From Marisa cornuarietis (Eukaryota > Mollusca > Gastropoda > Architaenioglossa > Ampullariidae): a stretch of 64,000 nucleotides of DNA. Position 1 is the stretch's first letter. Every line of letters begins with the position of its first letter. The notes under the pieces are model-generated. The model made no database searches, was not told the DNA's origin, and saw nothing but the letters and a program-made list of their open reading frames with translations. Position numbers and translations under genes: made by a program. Location: positions 868,001 to 932,000 of the forward strand of contig SMMW01000650.1 of NCBI GenBank assembly GCA_004794655.1, read 5' to 3'. Below, one piece after another: positions 13,201 to 28,000 of this stretch.

Positions 13201-16025
13201 CAGAGCTATTCTTCTCACTCACTGATTATTAAAACTTATTAAAACAAAGCAAGTTGCTCCAAGATACTACATGGATCTGGCATTTTATGTCAGTCATATG
13301 CAAAAAACTTCAAGACCATGAGAAATCCCTGCAGTCATCTGCAGTTTTCATAAAATAAAACTTTAAAATAAAATCTCAAAACTTTAGTAGATTAAGAAAC
13401 AGTATGATCTGATGGTTTAGAGTATGATGGATGTAAAGTTTTGACACATCCTTTCTCGTATTCAAACAACATAATTACATGGTAAAGCAAATTTCCGTGG
13501 TCTGTAATGGATGGGACCACGGATGTGATGGGACTAGCCACTTCCAGGTGAGTTATCAGAAGACTTTCGAAGGATCATTCTGCATGACTGCAAGCATTGT
13601 AAGATACAGTGAAAAACTAAAAGGTCAAAAGTGTACTATGTTTAAGATGTGTGTGTGTGCATGCAGGTGCGTGCGCACACACATTTGGGAGAGAAGCATT
13701 TGTTCATGTTGGTCTAAGCATGTGACAGTCATTTCATCATAAACATGGTAGATTTAAATGACTGTTCATCAATACTCCAATTAAGTCATATGCACAGACC
13801 AACACATGAGCAAATGCTTATGCACACACATTTCTGTAAGTGTGTGTGGGGCACAAACTCAGACACACACAAAGCTTAACATATGCAGCCAAGCTGGTCA
13901 ATAGTATCTCAACAAACAATAACTTTACTATCATTTTCTCCAGACAGCTGACACATTCCCATATGTTAGTGGAGCTCCTGACACAAGCAGCAAGCATATA
14001 AGACAACAAGACATTAAATGTTTGACTGTAAGAAATATTTCTTCTTAATAATTTGGTTTTGCCTCAAGCCCAACTCTCAATCCTAACAAAGAGATGTTCT
14101 GCAGTCTTCGTGTCTTCCCCTGTGTGAAACCCAAAGAAACCTTTTCAAGTATCAGAAAGAACAAGCTGCTTGAGAGCCATTTTCTTGCAAAGGAAGGAAA
14201 CACTTACAAAGTGTGTACAAATAATGCAATGGCCACTACAAAGTGTGTAACAATGCAAAGATGACTGCAAAGTATGCTAGCTAGTTAGAACTGCTTGTAC
14301 TTCTCTCTCTTGGATCAAAAAGTATTACTTCATTATGTGGTGCTTGTTCTGTTGTAGAAGGTACTGCCAGTGAACACTACAAATTGCATTCAAAAAGTAG
14401 GTGAAGGCTGGTTTAATAAGCTGTTGCGTTCTACTGCAATAAACAAAAGCCAAGCCAGGAAGATGCAGAAAGCATTCTACACACGTCCCACATCACACAG
14501 CAAGTATCAGCAAAGCAGCCCCAGACTTGGCTAGCAGGAAGGACAACACCAGAGGGTGTCAAACTTCAGAGCAGCACAGACAGCAGTGGTCGGATGCTAC
14601 GGGGCGGGCTTTCTAGGGCACTCACAGCGTCTATACCAACACCCGCCCCCCTCGTACGCCTCATACCTGGCAACGCTGTGTGCCCCAGGGCACCAGGTGG
14701 CAACATAGTATGCCCTCCTGGGGAGGGCATGCCATTGGCTCCTTGGGGACTGACAGGCCCAAGGGGCATGTTAGGGTAAAGATGCATGCTTGGGGGGTGG
14801 GGGCTAGTCTGCAGTGGGCTCTGACCCTGGGCTGGGGGGTAGTGGCTGTACGGTGAGCCCATCATACGTTGTTGTTGTTGCTGGTGCTGCTGATGATGCG
14901 GGTACGCGGCCGCTTGCATGGGAACGCTGTACCCGCCTCCTAGCACAACAAAAAAAATGAAAACCAACCAAAGCGACAACACTGACAGTGCAGAGTCTTA
15001 CAAGGCATGGGAGGTGCTCAATGCACATACATGCCCCTACTCTGCAGTGAAATACACAATGAGCCACCTACACACAAGTGCTGTACCCATGAATGCAAAA
15101 AGAACAAATGGCACAATCTGGGCTCAACTCTGCTAGCAGAAAATAAAACCACCCACACCCACCCACACACATATAGCTACTACCAAAGACTTGTTTGACA
15201 TGTTAACAACCCATAGCTGCTCATGCTTTCACCACATAACTAGCCACTAAGGAATGTGTCATGCAATAATTCTTGCAGTTATACTAAAAACAGCATAATT
15301 GCTCGGACTACTAGGTCTAATTTCTGACAGATGCAGAGCACAACATAATAAAAATCTGCATCAAATAAACCAGATTAAATTGGTAAAATTCAAAGTGCTT
15401 TCTGAAATATATTTTCTTTAGTAGCATATAGAGATGTAAATGAAATGCTAATTAAATAAACTTTCATACTAAGAACATTAACAAAGAAATGGATTATGAT
15501 TGAAAAAAGGTAACTTGTCAGTGGCGAGATATGCCTTCAACATAGATGTAATATTAACAAACAAGATCACTATACTGATTATATATATATATATAAATAT
15601 ATATTTTAGCATATTTATTTTATTTTCTCAAGGGAAAGACAAAGAAGTGACTAAGATGTAATTCTGATTAAACTTCACATCAATAAACCTCAAGTCAAGA
15701 GTGTTGTCTGCAGTACATGAAGACTTATATTTCCCTCAGGATGACATTTTATAATGTCCCCCTTACTAACAATTCTTGTACATCACATCAGGGAACAAGT
15801 TATTCTGTTTTGTTAAATTTTCATGCAAAAACAATTTAAATGGCATGACATTTTACAGAACATGCAAAACCAGCAAAAGCACTTATAAGCTGTACCCACC
15901 TGGCTGGGCCTGGGGAGGAAGAGAGGGAGTGGGGTACCCTGGGGGTGGTGGTGGGCCCCCAGGAGTACCAGGGTATGCTGGGTAGACGCCTTGGAATGGA
16001 GGGTTGTAGCCTGCAGGATACAGCC
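10263..16025 (-). CDS. PBRM1: PBRM1 low-complexity C-terminal region
   Basis: Exons 15900-16025, 14667-14939, 10810-10912 and 10263-10494 (about residues 1485-1728). The first two encode Pro/Gly/Tyr-rich sequence ([18 protein letters not shown]) and a Gln/His tract ([10 protein letters not shown]). The third ends with [12 protein letters not shown]. The last has a YIEGL start and a conserved C-terminal block ([20 protein letters not shown]) very close to the human C-terminus. The disordered part is poorly conserved; the end is conserved and probably binds a partner. Confidence 0.9.
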
Positions 16026-19000
16026 CTAGCATTCCAAATAAAACCAATCAAAGCGTGCAGAACTTCAAACCAAAAATAACAACACACAATGCAACCAAAA
16101 ACTGAACAAATTAAGGGTTCGTGCTTACAACATTCAGTGACAACACAACACAGTTCCGAGGCAAGAAAACTTGGTGAGAGAGCTTCGCAGCACTGGGAGG
16201 GAGGTTGCAGAAGAAAAGAGCTGTATTACTCATGTGCTGAAAGTCACTAGTGCATCAAGTTTCTATCTCCATCATTGCTGCAATATGCCACAGGTTGCCT
16301 ACAGAGACCCACAGTGTGGCTTTAGTCTCTGTGCATCATGTATTACACAGACTCAGTATGGCACATGATCTTTAAGGTGTTTCTTCTGATAACAACTTCA
16401 AAGATCAGCAAAATCTTCACCTTCACTATCAGGTGTGACATGGCAGAAATAAAAGAAAACCTCAGGTTCATTATTTTAGCTTTTGGTCAGAGCCAGTCCA
16501 GTGAAATCCACATGGTTCAAGTAGCATACACTAATTTTTATGCTTACATCATAAACCATGAGCGAACATGATATGCTACTGAACTGAAAAGTTTATGTAT
16601 GCACTGACTGCACCAAGTTTATGATACGAGCACAACTGTGAAAGAGGAAAGCAGGATGACACAAATAACGCAAAGACTTAAAAGAAACAGATGCAAAAAG
16701 AATATCTGCAAGTAGACAAAAGAAAATCTAGATGTTAGTCTGCAGCATGACAATCTGCTGTCGTTGCACTTTTCAATGACTCGCAAGTGTTAATGCTTTA
16801 TGTTGGAAGCAGTCAGCAACCGACACAAGCCATGTGAGAAGTCAGGAGCACCTGTACAGGTAAGACTTACCATCCGTGTCAGCTTGCATGCTACCTACAG
16901 ACAATTATGCAGAGCATGCACAACAGGTGCCAGATTAGATATCAAAGTAAGATTCACTCTCCCTCACCCACACCCACACTTTTTGTGAAGGCTATCCAAA
17001 ACTTAGCAAAAGATGGATGCTCAGATCCAAGACATACAATTCCACATTTACATGAACACAATTCTACATGTAGATGCAAAACATCTCAGGTATACATCCA
17101 CACACACATATTTTTACAAATATTCTACATTTATATGCACTGAAATCTGCATTTACACACAATGCCATATTTACATGCACAAAATGGGACATTTATGCGC
17201 ATAATTTCACATTTCCATGCATAACTTCACATCTACATGCACACAAAGCAATCTTTACACCAGGCTGCACTGACATGCACACTCAATGTCAAATTTACAT
17301 GTACACAGTTTCACAAATGCGCCATACCACAGTCACATTGAAACCTGACATCCAGCCAGAACACATGGAAATCTGGAACACCTGGGTGTTTTCTACTGCT
17401 AATCTATAGCAGCAATGCAGATTATTTAAGTCGTTGGGTTGAAATACTCAAGCCCCCCCCCCCACACACACACACACACCACCTCCTCAAAAGCTTTACG
17501 TCCATCATAGTGTTTTTTTCTACACCTTTCAAATTTCCTAGAAAGAATACTTTGCCATTTAATGAATAGGGCTACTGCATTCACACCTGATGAAAGAAAA
17601 ATGTTCAGTGTAATAAGGGTTGAAGATGTGTGTGAAGTTAAACAACAATCTGTTGTACAAGTTACCCCCCCCCCCCACCAAATTAAGTACCATAAGTTTC
17701 AGACTATAAGCTGTGACTTTTCCCCCCAGCTTTAAACTCTGCAGTTTAAACAACGATGTCGCTTGTCTGCGAATTTTTCAGATTCTGATTAATTTTTTTA
17801 TGAGCTCCATGTTAGTTAAACTGTTCATATTTTTAAATCAAAGCAGCATACAATTCAGATCGGCTGCTAAAGCACACACCCTCATCATGCCAAAAAGGAG
17901 ACAAAATTCCTGATGAAGCTTTCATGATGTATATATTTGTGGTTTATAAACCAGTGTGGCTCATTTGTGAAAAAAAATTAAGATTTAAAAAAAATCTACT
18001 GGGTGCGGTTTATAAACAAGTGCGCTCAATAGACTGAAATTTTGGGTAATATGAGGACAAACGCAAAGAAATGAAGGAAGAAAAACACACTCTTTCTTTC
18101 TCTCAGAGAGGGAATGAACGAGAGACCACACATATCATCTCCAAGTGGGTTGATGAAGGTTGTGTACAAAGCAGTGGGACTGTATCTGCTGTCTGTGTTA
18201 TAGCCTTTGATTGGTGTAAGTTAGTAATAATGAGAAGATAAATGGTACATATGCAAAATTTTAGAGCATTAACTGCTCCTTGGTGAAAATGTGATGAACA
18301 CTCCATGGCAAATACACACACAATTTGTTCTATAAGATAATTTGTCAATGAAGCATTGCCACAAACTCTAGCCTTGTATATGGGCATTTGCTGCTTTAAA
18401 CTATGTATTTAACTAGCATACAAAATTCACTAAAATCTGTAACTTTAAGGATTGAACATGAAAGCCTTAGCCAGTTGATGCACTTTATTTATTGTTAAGA
18501 AATGACACTAAAATCTGTAATAAAGACTGTTCAGTCTAAATACAAGGAAAAAAAAGCCACTATAAGCATCATAAAAATGAGGCCCTGTGATTCACAAATA
18601 AACATTTTAAAAAGCTGCACGAAAAGAGATACTGCAGGTCACAAAATGAACATATCCTGTCACCAAAAGTCACCTACCTGGAGTGTTAGGTCGCCCTGCA
18701 GAAGATGCACTAGGAGAAGAGTGGCCAACATCTGACCATGGAGACTGGGAACGGTTGAGTGAATCATTAAAAGCACGATCTGCTTCCTGCTGCTTGGCTG
18801 CCATATCCTCCGCGATTCTCTTGGCTCTGTCCTCATACTTTTCCTTGTCTTCTTTGGACAATGTGCGCCACTGTCGTACACATATGCACACACAGATACA
18901 CAAAGCGTGCAAAAGAGGGGAGATAATCTATATTTCCTTGTTTACATAGCTGAGATCACTCAAATAAATGAATAAAACAAAAGAAGAGATGGAATCTGGA

Positions 19001-22000
19001 CTTTCCAATCTCACCTTCAGCCCCACTATTCTGCTGATGTCTCCGAAAGAGCTGTCAGGGTTTTCATTCTGTATGGCCTTTCTGATTTCACCGGCAAATA
19101 CAATGTACCCACTGGGCTGTCGCCTTGCACTTGCACTTTTCTGCTGAAACAATGCATTAACATGACACCCAAACCTGAATAAGATTTGAGGGGAAATTTT
19201 TTTTTATTCATTTATTCTTTTTATTCAACTATTTATCCCTTGCATAAATGTTTGTATGATTTTGAATCCTTAAACAAAAAAAGCTACAGTTCCAGGGACA
19301 CTCTTACTCACCTTCTTGGCTGGTTTTTCTGGTTGTGGAATGGCTTCCTCTACAGAGGCATTCAGATTGTCACTAGTGGTGTCCACCTCTGCATCTTTCA
19401 TGCTCTCCGTGTCCAGAAATGAGGACTGGTCATCATGAGCTCGCATGAGTAATGGTGATGGTTCCTGGGAATGTGAAAATGATATCAGAATGTCCTGCCT
19501 ATCTACCAAAAAAGAAGTTTCTATTCCCCTCCAAGGTAGGTGTGGTGGGAAAATTTTATAATTTGCTCTCTCCAGCTGTAGAATTCATTCTATAATCATA
19601 CAGTTAAATGATGCAACCACACAATTCATTCTATAATTATAGGATGCATTCTATCATGAAAACTCCCCTGTTGCCTGATCCCATGTCCAGGATAAGAAGG
19701 AGGGCTGTGCATAGGGCTAGGAACCCACCACAAAGAAAATCAGTGGCATGAGGTGAACCAACTTAGGTATCCTGACCCTCAATTCAGAAGAGACAGTGTG
19801 TTACTCAGGACACACAGATGGTCAACATCAAGAGGGAGTGGGAATCATGATGGGCATGAAGGAATCTGTTAGGATGGGACCATCAGAATAAGGCTCTTCC
19901 CCAGGAACAAAGACCACCATTTTACAGTACTATGCGCCCACAGAAAAAACCACAGAGAAGGAAAAAGAACTTTTAACCTCAAGAACATACACAAGACACC
20001 ACAACATGCAGAAGAATCAGCCATGAAATCAACCACATAGACATCAACCAGAAATGGAGGAGGTCTATAAGAGATGTCCAAGTACTAAAAGAGCAGACAT
20101 CAAGAGTAACCATCACCTGGGTGATAAGAAGAACCATGGGAGACGAACCAAGAGGAATCATATAGGGACCGACGGCTCAATGGGAACACAGTGATTGCAG
20201 ATGATATTGCTTTGCTTTCACTTACTAAGAAGACACACAAGAGAAGACAAACAGGTTCAACCCGGTGGCAAGAAGTGTGGGACTAAAGATCCACACTGAC
20301 AAGACCAAACTGATAAGCAACAGAACACTGAAAACAGTGTATGTGGTGAAGAGTTTGAGGGAGTGCAGGACTTCAACTATCTTGACAGTTACGTCTCAGC
20401 TAACAGCAACAAGAGATCTTCTCCAGAACTGGTCTCGCAGTACAAGCTTTCACAGGCTGCAAAAAGGTCTAGAGATCATGAAACCTATAAAATCAACAAG
20501 AAAATCAAGAGCTGGCTCAAACGGTTTGAAGGAGGATGCCTTCGTCAAATTCTCAGAATTCACTGAGAGCTGCAAGTCATGAGCACAGAAATTAGCAGAT
20601 GCACTGGCATCAATAGCATCATGGAGGAGGTGAAGCACAGACGATGGAGATGGCCGTTACATCCTGTAGATGGACAAAACCAGGAGTCCATAATCTGCCC
20701 TCAGATGGACACCACCAGGAGGAAGAAAGGCAGGCCTCTAGGTGAGAACTGTTGAGGAGGAGACAAGTGACCAGTAAGACCTGGCCCAGGACCAAGATGG
20801 CCATAAGAAATTTATTGGCACCTTATGTTCTAGTTGGAGTGAAGAGAATTAACTAAATACTATAAGTTGTAATTGTACATAATTGTATATAATTATAATA
20901 ATTGTAGAGCTATAGAATGCATTGTATAATTATAAAATGAATCGTATTAGAACACATTTTCTAGCCATATAATTCAGTTGTATAATTACATAATGCATAA
21001 TGCTTCAGAGAAAAAAATTATAAAAACTTCCTCTTTGTTACCCATAATTTTTACTTTGAAAGGTCTTTAAACTTTAATAACACTGAGATTCTGTTTCATC
21101 AAAGCATAGGTATGTATCCCAAGACTTGCAACAATGAATGACTTTGTGGTTGGTAAAAACAATATCTAGGATTGCTTGCTTTTCATGACTCAGTGAAGCC
21201 ATTAGTCACTAACATTCTCTCTTTCCCCACATTCCTCCACAAGCACACTAGCGAAGGAACAGTGACCTCTCATTGCCAGGTCAGGCATATGCAAAAGAAT
21301 GCTAATAACATTAAAAGGCCAACGTTTAAGATTCAGCTAGACACAAAATGTTTTATATTTACTTTTTGAAGTGTTATAGGCTTTCTGAAGAAGTAGATTT
21401 CATCATCAGTGACTTTTTGTGATAAAGCAGGTTTCTGGAGAGAAGGAGAAAGAATGCAACTACACAACCATAAATGTCTATAAAGGTTTTGATTTATTTA
21501 CAAAGGCTATCCAGCTAACACCTAATGATCATAAATATTTACAAAGGACTACCAAAGCTAAAAACTATAGTTTCTAATGACGAATCCTTGTCTGATAAAA
21601 AAAAACAAAACAAAAAAACATGCAAGTCCTGCAAATTAGAACAATATCAAATCAGAAAGACTTATCAAAAAGAAGTGTGAATATTAATGTCACTAACTGA
21701 ATCTGTGATGCTTTGTCCAAAGAGGACAAACAGTTGTTGTAACTGAAAGAGAAAATAAAATTTTCCTTGTAAATTATTCATCTTTGATATTTACTAGACA
21801 ACCTACCAAAAGCTATGATGAAGACAATAACTGTCGTGTAACATCCTACCTTTAGTCCCTTGCCAAGGCGCTTGATGGAGTGCTCCAGCTCATGGTACTT
21901 GGACTCACATATGTAGATGTCAAACTCTGGCATCTCAGTTGGTCGTGCTGTTAACATGTCACAGCTAGCTGACTTGTATAATTACCAAAGGAGGCTATAA

Positions 22001-25000
22001 ATGTTACTTCATTTTATCTGGATTTCTTTTCACGATACAAGCAAAAGAAAACTACTTCTATCACATAAAAGATGGATACATCTCCATGCACACACGCACA
22101 CATTCTCTCTCTCTTACACCCCCACACGCACATTCTCTCTCTCATAATCACTCACACACACACACACACAAAAGCAAGAACTGGATATACAAAAAAATGC
22201 AACAGAACTCACAGGTGCAATACTCCTTGATGTGCAAGATGCAGCACTTGCCAATAATGCTGTCCAGTGGGTTTGTGTCTTCAATGGAGCTCAGGAAGAC
22301 TTCACGTTTGTAGAAAAGTCGAGTTGGTGAATGCTCAATTTCTGAAGGGCGTACAAACCAGCAGCCATGGAAAAAGGCATCACCTCTGAAAATAATAGCA
22401 GGTCAGTTTTCCCATCAGGCATGCAATGCGCAAATAGATTTCACATTACACCAAAACAGTTACGCGTCTTTTTGGCCAGGTGAAATGGTATGGAACTTAA
22501 AATGACCCAAAGTTCTCAGCAGTCAATAGTCTGGCATGATCCACCTAAGCCAGCTTCCGTTCCTTGTTCTGAAAAGTGAGTCTGGTAGTGTCCTTGGCTA
22601 CTATTGTAATCATGCTAAGTTCACTAGGTCAAGCAGAATAAAGGCAATCAATGTACATCTCTAACTTAAATAAAAAAATGCACATAAATAAAAGTATCCA
22701 AAATATAAGAAATGAAGAAAAAATGCTACTGACACTGGTGTTGTCCAGATTTTATCAATTCTGGCAATGAGTGGATAGTCTCTGTCTGATCGTACATACA
22801 CACAGTCTCCTGCACAGCATAGAAAAAAATCTTAACTCTTTCATCTCAAACATGGGCATGATTAATTCACTTATTTACGAGCAGTTACAGAACAGTTTCT
22901 TCCCTCTGATGCTTGTATGAATGACTATTTCAGATAAACAAATTTGCTACATATTAGAAAAAAAACCAAAACTCTCAACAAAAGTGCAGTTTTTTAAAAA
23001 CATTATAAATACCATGATTTTTTTAAAAAGTGCACTTCAGATTGTTTTCTATATTTCAACCTTCACCACTTCATTGTGACAAACTTCATCTTCCTTGTGG
23101 CTTACTTTTCAGTAGCTCTGTTAATCACGTGCAAAGAAATTTGAGACAATCAAGCACAGACTTCATACACCAACATACTGCACATCCTGCAGCCATTAAT
23201 ACAATTTTCATTTCCATAATCTCAGAAGCATTGAGTAAAATATTCTTGGAAGCCTTGTAGAGTGGCTAAAAATCAGACAATCTTCTAGCACTGATGTGGC
23301 AGGCTTAATACTAACCCAGTTTCAAACATCCTGTGGAGTGAATGTACTGGTCATAGTAGGTATTGCCATCTTCTGGTGCTACCTCAGACAAAACATTCTG
23401 CAATGTCAAACGTCCCAGATGTGAGAAGCCAGACACATTGTAAAGAGTATATTAGTATATCAGGGCAAAACAGTTCTGGTTAAGAAGGTATGCAGGCCAA
23501 ATGTAAAAGACAGAGAAAGAGAGAGAGATAAAGAGGAGAGAAGTAAGAGAATGTATGCATGTGCCCTTGCATGCAGTGTGCAAATGCAAATTTATAATAA
23601 AAAAAAAATTATAATACATGACAATAACTATAATTTTAAATCTCAAGCTAACCTTCACTATATTATTTCAATTCTGTTTCAAATTATCTATTTTATATAA
23701 CAAAATCTATATGCATGACTATTTCGGACTAGCAAATATTCTGCATGTGTTAAAAACCCATAAGTCTAAACAAAAGGCAATCGCTGAACTGTTTTTTTTT
23801 TAAATCATGAAGAGAAACTTAACTGGGACCAATGTCATCTGTCTTTCTTTAGGCTTACTTTTCAGTGTCACAGAGCTTAGGTAATGTTTTGCCTCAGCTT
23901 GGACTGACCTCTCGTGTTTTTTCTAGAATGCTGACATCACCATCATCTGGCTCCCTGACCTCACTGGGCTCTTTTGTGGCAAAGACTGAAGCGACACGAA
24001 TGGGCACCAATGGGAGATCACGAGGCAAAATCCCAATGCTATCATTTCGTGGTACCTGCCACACCTGTAGAAGAGATGACATCAAGTTACTAAACATTAA
24101 GTTAAATACTTAAAATTAAAAAGTTAAACACTGTAGAATGGAATAATTGAGGAAAATTTAGCATGCTACCAGAACCAACTTTCAAAACACAGGGATAATA
24201 TTTAAAAAAAAAGGTGCAATGTAATAATCTTTTAGATCTGAAGGAAAAACCTTTAATTTTTTTTCACATCCTTTTACAATAATCACTGTCATACCTTTAT
24301 TTTCTTAAAGCACCTGTTGCGGACATTATATCTGGACTCACAGACATAAACATCTCTGTCAGGTAAACCCTGCCAAAAGACCAGCAAACAAGAATGCAGT
24401 GCTCTTATTATCATTGGTATTCACAAATGTGTACCTGAAAAGACATAATTTATAGTCCTGGACTTTCTTTTTAAACATACAACTAAGATAGCGAATGAGT
24501 TGACCTACTGGCTTGCTTTAGACATATACAACAATTCTGAATATGCAACTGAATTTGTAAAATTATGTAACAACAACACATTCTTATGAATGTGATAAAG
24601 GTTGTTAAAGTTCTTGATTATTTTATATTATTTGTGTGTGTTTGTGTGTGTGTGTAAATATATTTGAAAACAACAGAAGGACACCAAATACCTAATATCG
24701 AACCAGACTCAGAACAAAGTACTAAGTACTTTTACCATTGTGTACCTGCTCATCCCACATAAAGCCTTGATACAACTGATTCTTGATCTTACCTCTGGCC
24801 TGAGTTTAAAATAGTCCTTGACAAACATGACATAGCACCGGCCCATAATCTGAGACATGCTAATTCCATGAGATGTATCACTCTTGAATACCTCCTATTG
24901 ACAAAGCAAAACACAAAAAAGTATCAGACAGAGCCTTCCTGGCAAGAGAACTAATAAATAATTAAGAAGAATATCACTTCAAAATTAATCCAACAGGCTA

Positions 25001-28000
25001 TACTCCTCGTAAATATTGGGGTCATTTAGGGTGCTCACCTTTTCCAGAAACTTCCTTGTGGCTAGGTGATAAGTTTCTGGAGGACGATAAAACCAGCTGC
25101 CTTTCATCATGCGTGCCCCATTCTCGTCTACGTGGAAAGACTCAATTACCATAATGTGTGGTTCCAGATTCTCCTCTCTGCAACCCCATCACCATGCCAA
25201 TCATAATTAAAAGATCATCTTTACAACATTCTCAACATCACTCTAGCAAGACAAATGCAATTTAATGATTTGAACTACTTGTCTTTCTCCTGTTCATTTT
25301 ATTTCTTTACAGTAACCCCCATTAATAATCATAAAACAAAAAAATTGCTAATAAAATGTTCTCCATTTTCTTTACTTGGTGCAGTTAACAATGTGATTTA
25401 GAAGAGTTAACGCATGGGTAAAGAGAACAGAAAGTAGTGAAATATCTATTTTAAAATAAAAGAATGTCTAAAAGTGCTTTTATGAATATTTTCCTAAGGT
25501 TATAATTAATAAAATTCTCAACCACTTAATAAGATCAATCAGTCCAAAATTATCCTTTTTCTGGTAAGGAGGTGTGTGAAGAAATGTATGACATAACAAT
25601 TTAAGACAGCTCAAGAGGGGGAAGGGAATAAACAAACAACCCAAGAATATACCTGGGCTCAATGTAGACAAAGTCACCAATTTTGTAGGTCTGATCTTTG
25701 TACACAATTTCATTTTCACTTGGCTCATCTGAGGACTGCAAGTAAGCAATTTTACTGCAATTTCACATTTAAGAAGAAAGCACCTCCAAAATACACTATC
25801 TAGTCTGCATTTTCATGGCACCCCTAGCAAGCAGGTGAAAGCAGCTCGAACAGCACCACCGAAAATAGTGATACCAAGCCAGTCTACAAGGTAAATGAGA
25901 AACAGAATGTTCCTGAGACAGATATGTATAAAACTGTTAATCAGCTACTAACACAACTTAAGCACAAAAAAATAAGTATAGCCAATGTGGTTTCTCACGT
26001 CTTCATATAAAAGATACTTAGTCAATCAAAATGTGTAAAACTTTAACTTGCAGTTAATTTTCCATCTAGTATATGGCTTCCTATGAGTATTCTCTTTTCC
26101 ACTCAATAGTCATGAGCATGAGTGTCACTCACCGGCTTCATTTCTTCCAACTTTTCTTCTGCCTCTCCTCCTTTCTTTTTCTCTTCGTCCTCTTTCTGTT
26201 CAATGGCAAGTTTTTCTCTCTTCTCTGTTTCCAGAGCATTCTGCAGGTGACGCTCAGTATAACTCAGAGCAGGAGTCAGTAGGAGCTCTCCATTTTTACA
26301 AAGCTCATCCCGAATTTTGATGAACAGAAGTTGCATTTCCACTGCATCTTCATACAGCTGTTGAGGTAAAAATAAACTCAACCCATACTCCCCAATGCAT
26401 GTGTCTTCATTTGAACCAATGGCAACCCTTCAGGCAGTAATCAAAAACACCAATAAAATTTTACTCAGAGATAAAATGTTTAAATACAAACTGTCAACAT
26501 CTGTGTCGAGCATAATCTATGAGAACAAAGAAACAAGTGCGAAGTGTGAATCAGTATGTAAATTTTAATCTGACAAATATTTCATGGTCATACCAAGATC
26601 TAAAGGACTGACAAGCTTGTAAAAATTTGTTGCCTGCCTGACTGCTGCACCTGATAATTTCTATCATTTATTGCAACAACTCATTAATAAAGGCATGAAA
26701 GTGAAAATCCAATTACCTGAGAATCAATGCGACTGAATTTTCTGGCCTTCTCAAACACTTTGAACACGTCTTCCTGGAATCGATCCATTCTCCTGTATCG
26801 CCCCTGTCAATCAAAATTTTAGATCTGAGATGTCAGGATCAGAAAATGAACTGTGCTGCAAAAGAGGGACTAGATGACTCCAAACTACAGCTAGTTACAA
26901 CTGCTTTTAAGAAAAGAAAACAAACAATTCAGCAGAAAACAAAACACTGCTGCTACTAGACAGTTTTAGATCTGTGAGATGTAGGTAACACATGTTATGT
27001 TATACTCTACATGCATGCAGTATGGCCCAGAGTGATAGCAACACATGAGCATGAGAAGTGACAGTACTGTAAAAAGGTATTAGAGAGGGATGCTTTTGGT
27101 AGCCAATGACAACCACCCAATCTGTTGTTTATGACTTTAATAATGATGAAGATAACAAACCACTTTGTTTCTTTATTGCATAGCAAGACAATAAAAGAGC
27201 TCTGAATACACAAAATGATGCAATAAAAGTCCTGGAAAAAAATAAATCTACAAATTAATGCTTTATTTTCCATTTCTTTTTTTTTATTTTGAATGCATGT
27301 ACATAAGACTAAAAATATACATATGTAAATATAAACAATAAAATATTGACATTTGAGCAGATACAAGCCTTTCCTTTTCACTTTCACAAAAGTTTAAAAA
27401 AAGTAAAAATTTTAAAACATTGGGTATGTGTCATGATGTGAAGCAATATGCCTAGCATTTGCTCAGCTGATTACCAAACATTTTCATAGCACTGCTTGCT
27501 GTCATATTCATACCTGTCGTGCTAGCACCGAATCTAAAACTTCTCTATTGACATCTTCTTGAGATGCACTTTGATGCTAATGACATACAGAACTTACCCT
27601 GTCAATATTTCTCTTGATCTGGTCAAAGGTCAATAAACGCCTGCATGTGATGAAAAAGTCAAGTTATTTCACAAATGAAAGAGAAAAGTAATTTCACGAC
27701 TCCAAAGAATGTCACACGTGCTTATTCTTGACAAAACTGTGATCAGCTTCTACAGCCTCAACAAAGAAAATTTATTAGCTTTTTATATACTGCACTGATA
27801 TAACTTTTGACTTTCTCTGTCAGCAATAGATTGGCAATGACATCATAGATCACCTAGTAACTGCCAATAATTTCACATGTCAGCACACAACTTTTGATGA
27901 GTGCACAAGTTCCAAAAGAAACTGTCATTAACTTCATGAGTCACCAAATAACTGAAGATACATTTTAACTTCATGAGTCACCAAATAACTGAAGATACTT

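Larger units (their letters stand above)
16026..18677 (-). other. PBRM1 intron with degenerate tandem array
   Basis: No coding exon was found; the flanking exons join in phase (both phase 1), so none is required. It holds a degenerate CATTTACATGCACA-type array (17030-17330), a C11(AC)n run at 17453-17480, and a C-run near 17667. Confidence 0.55.
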
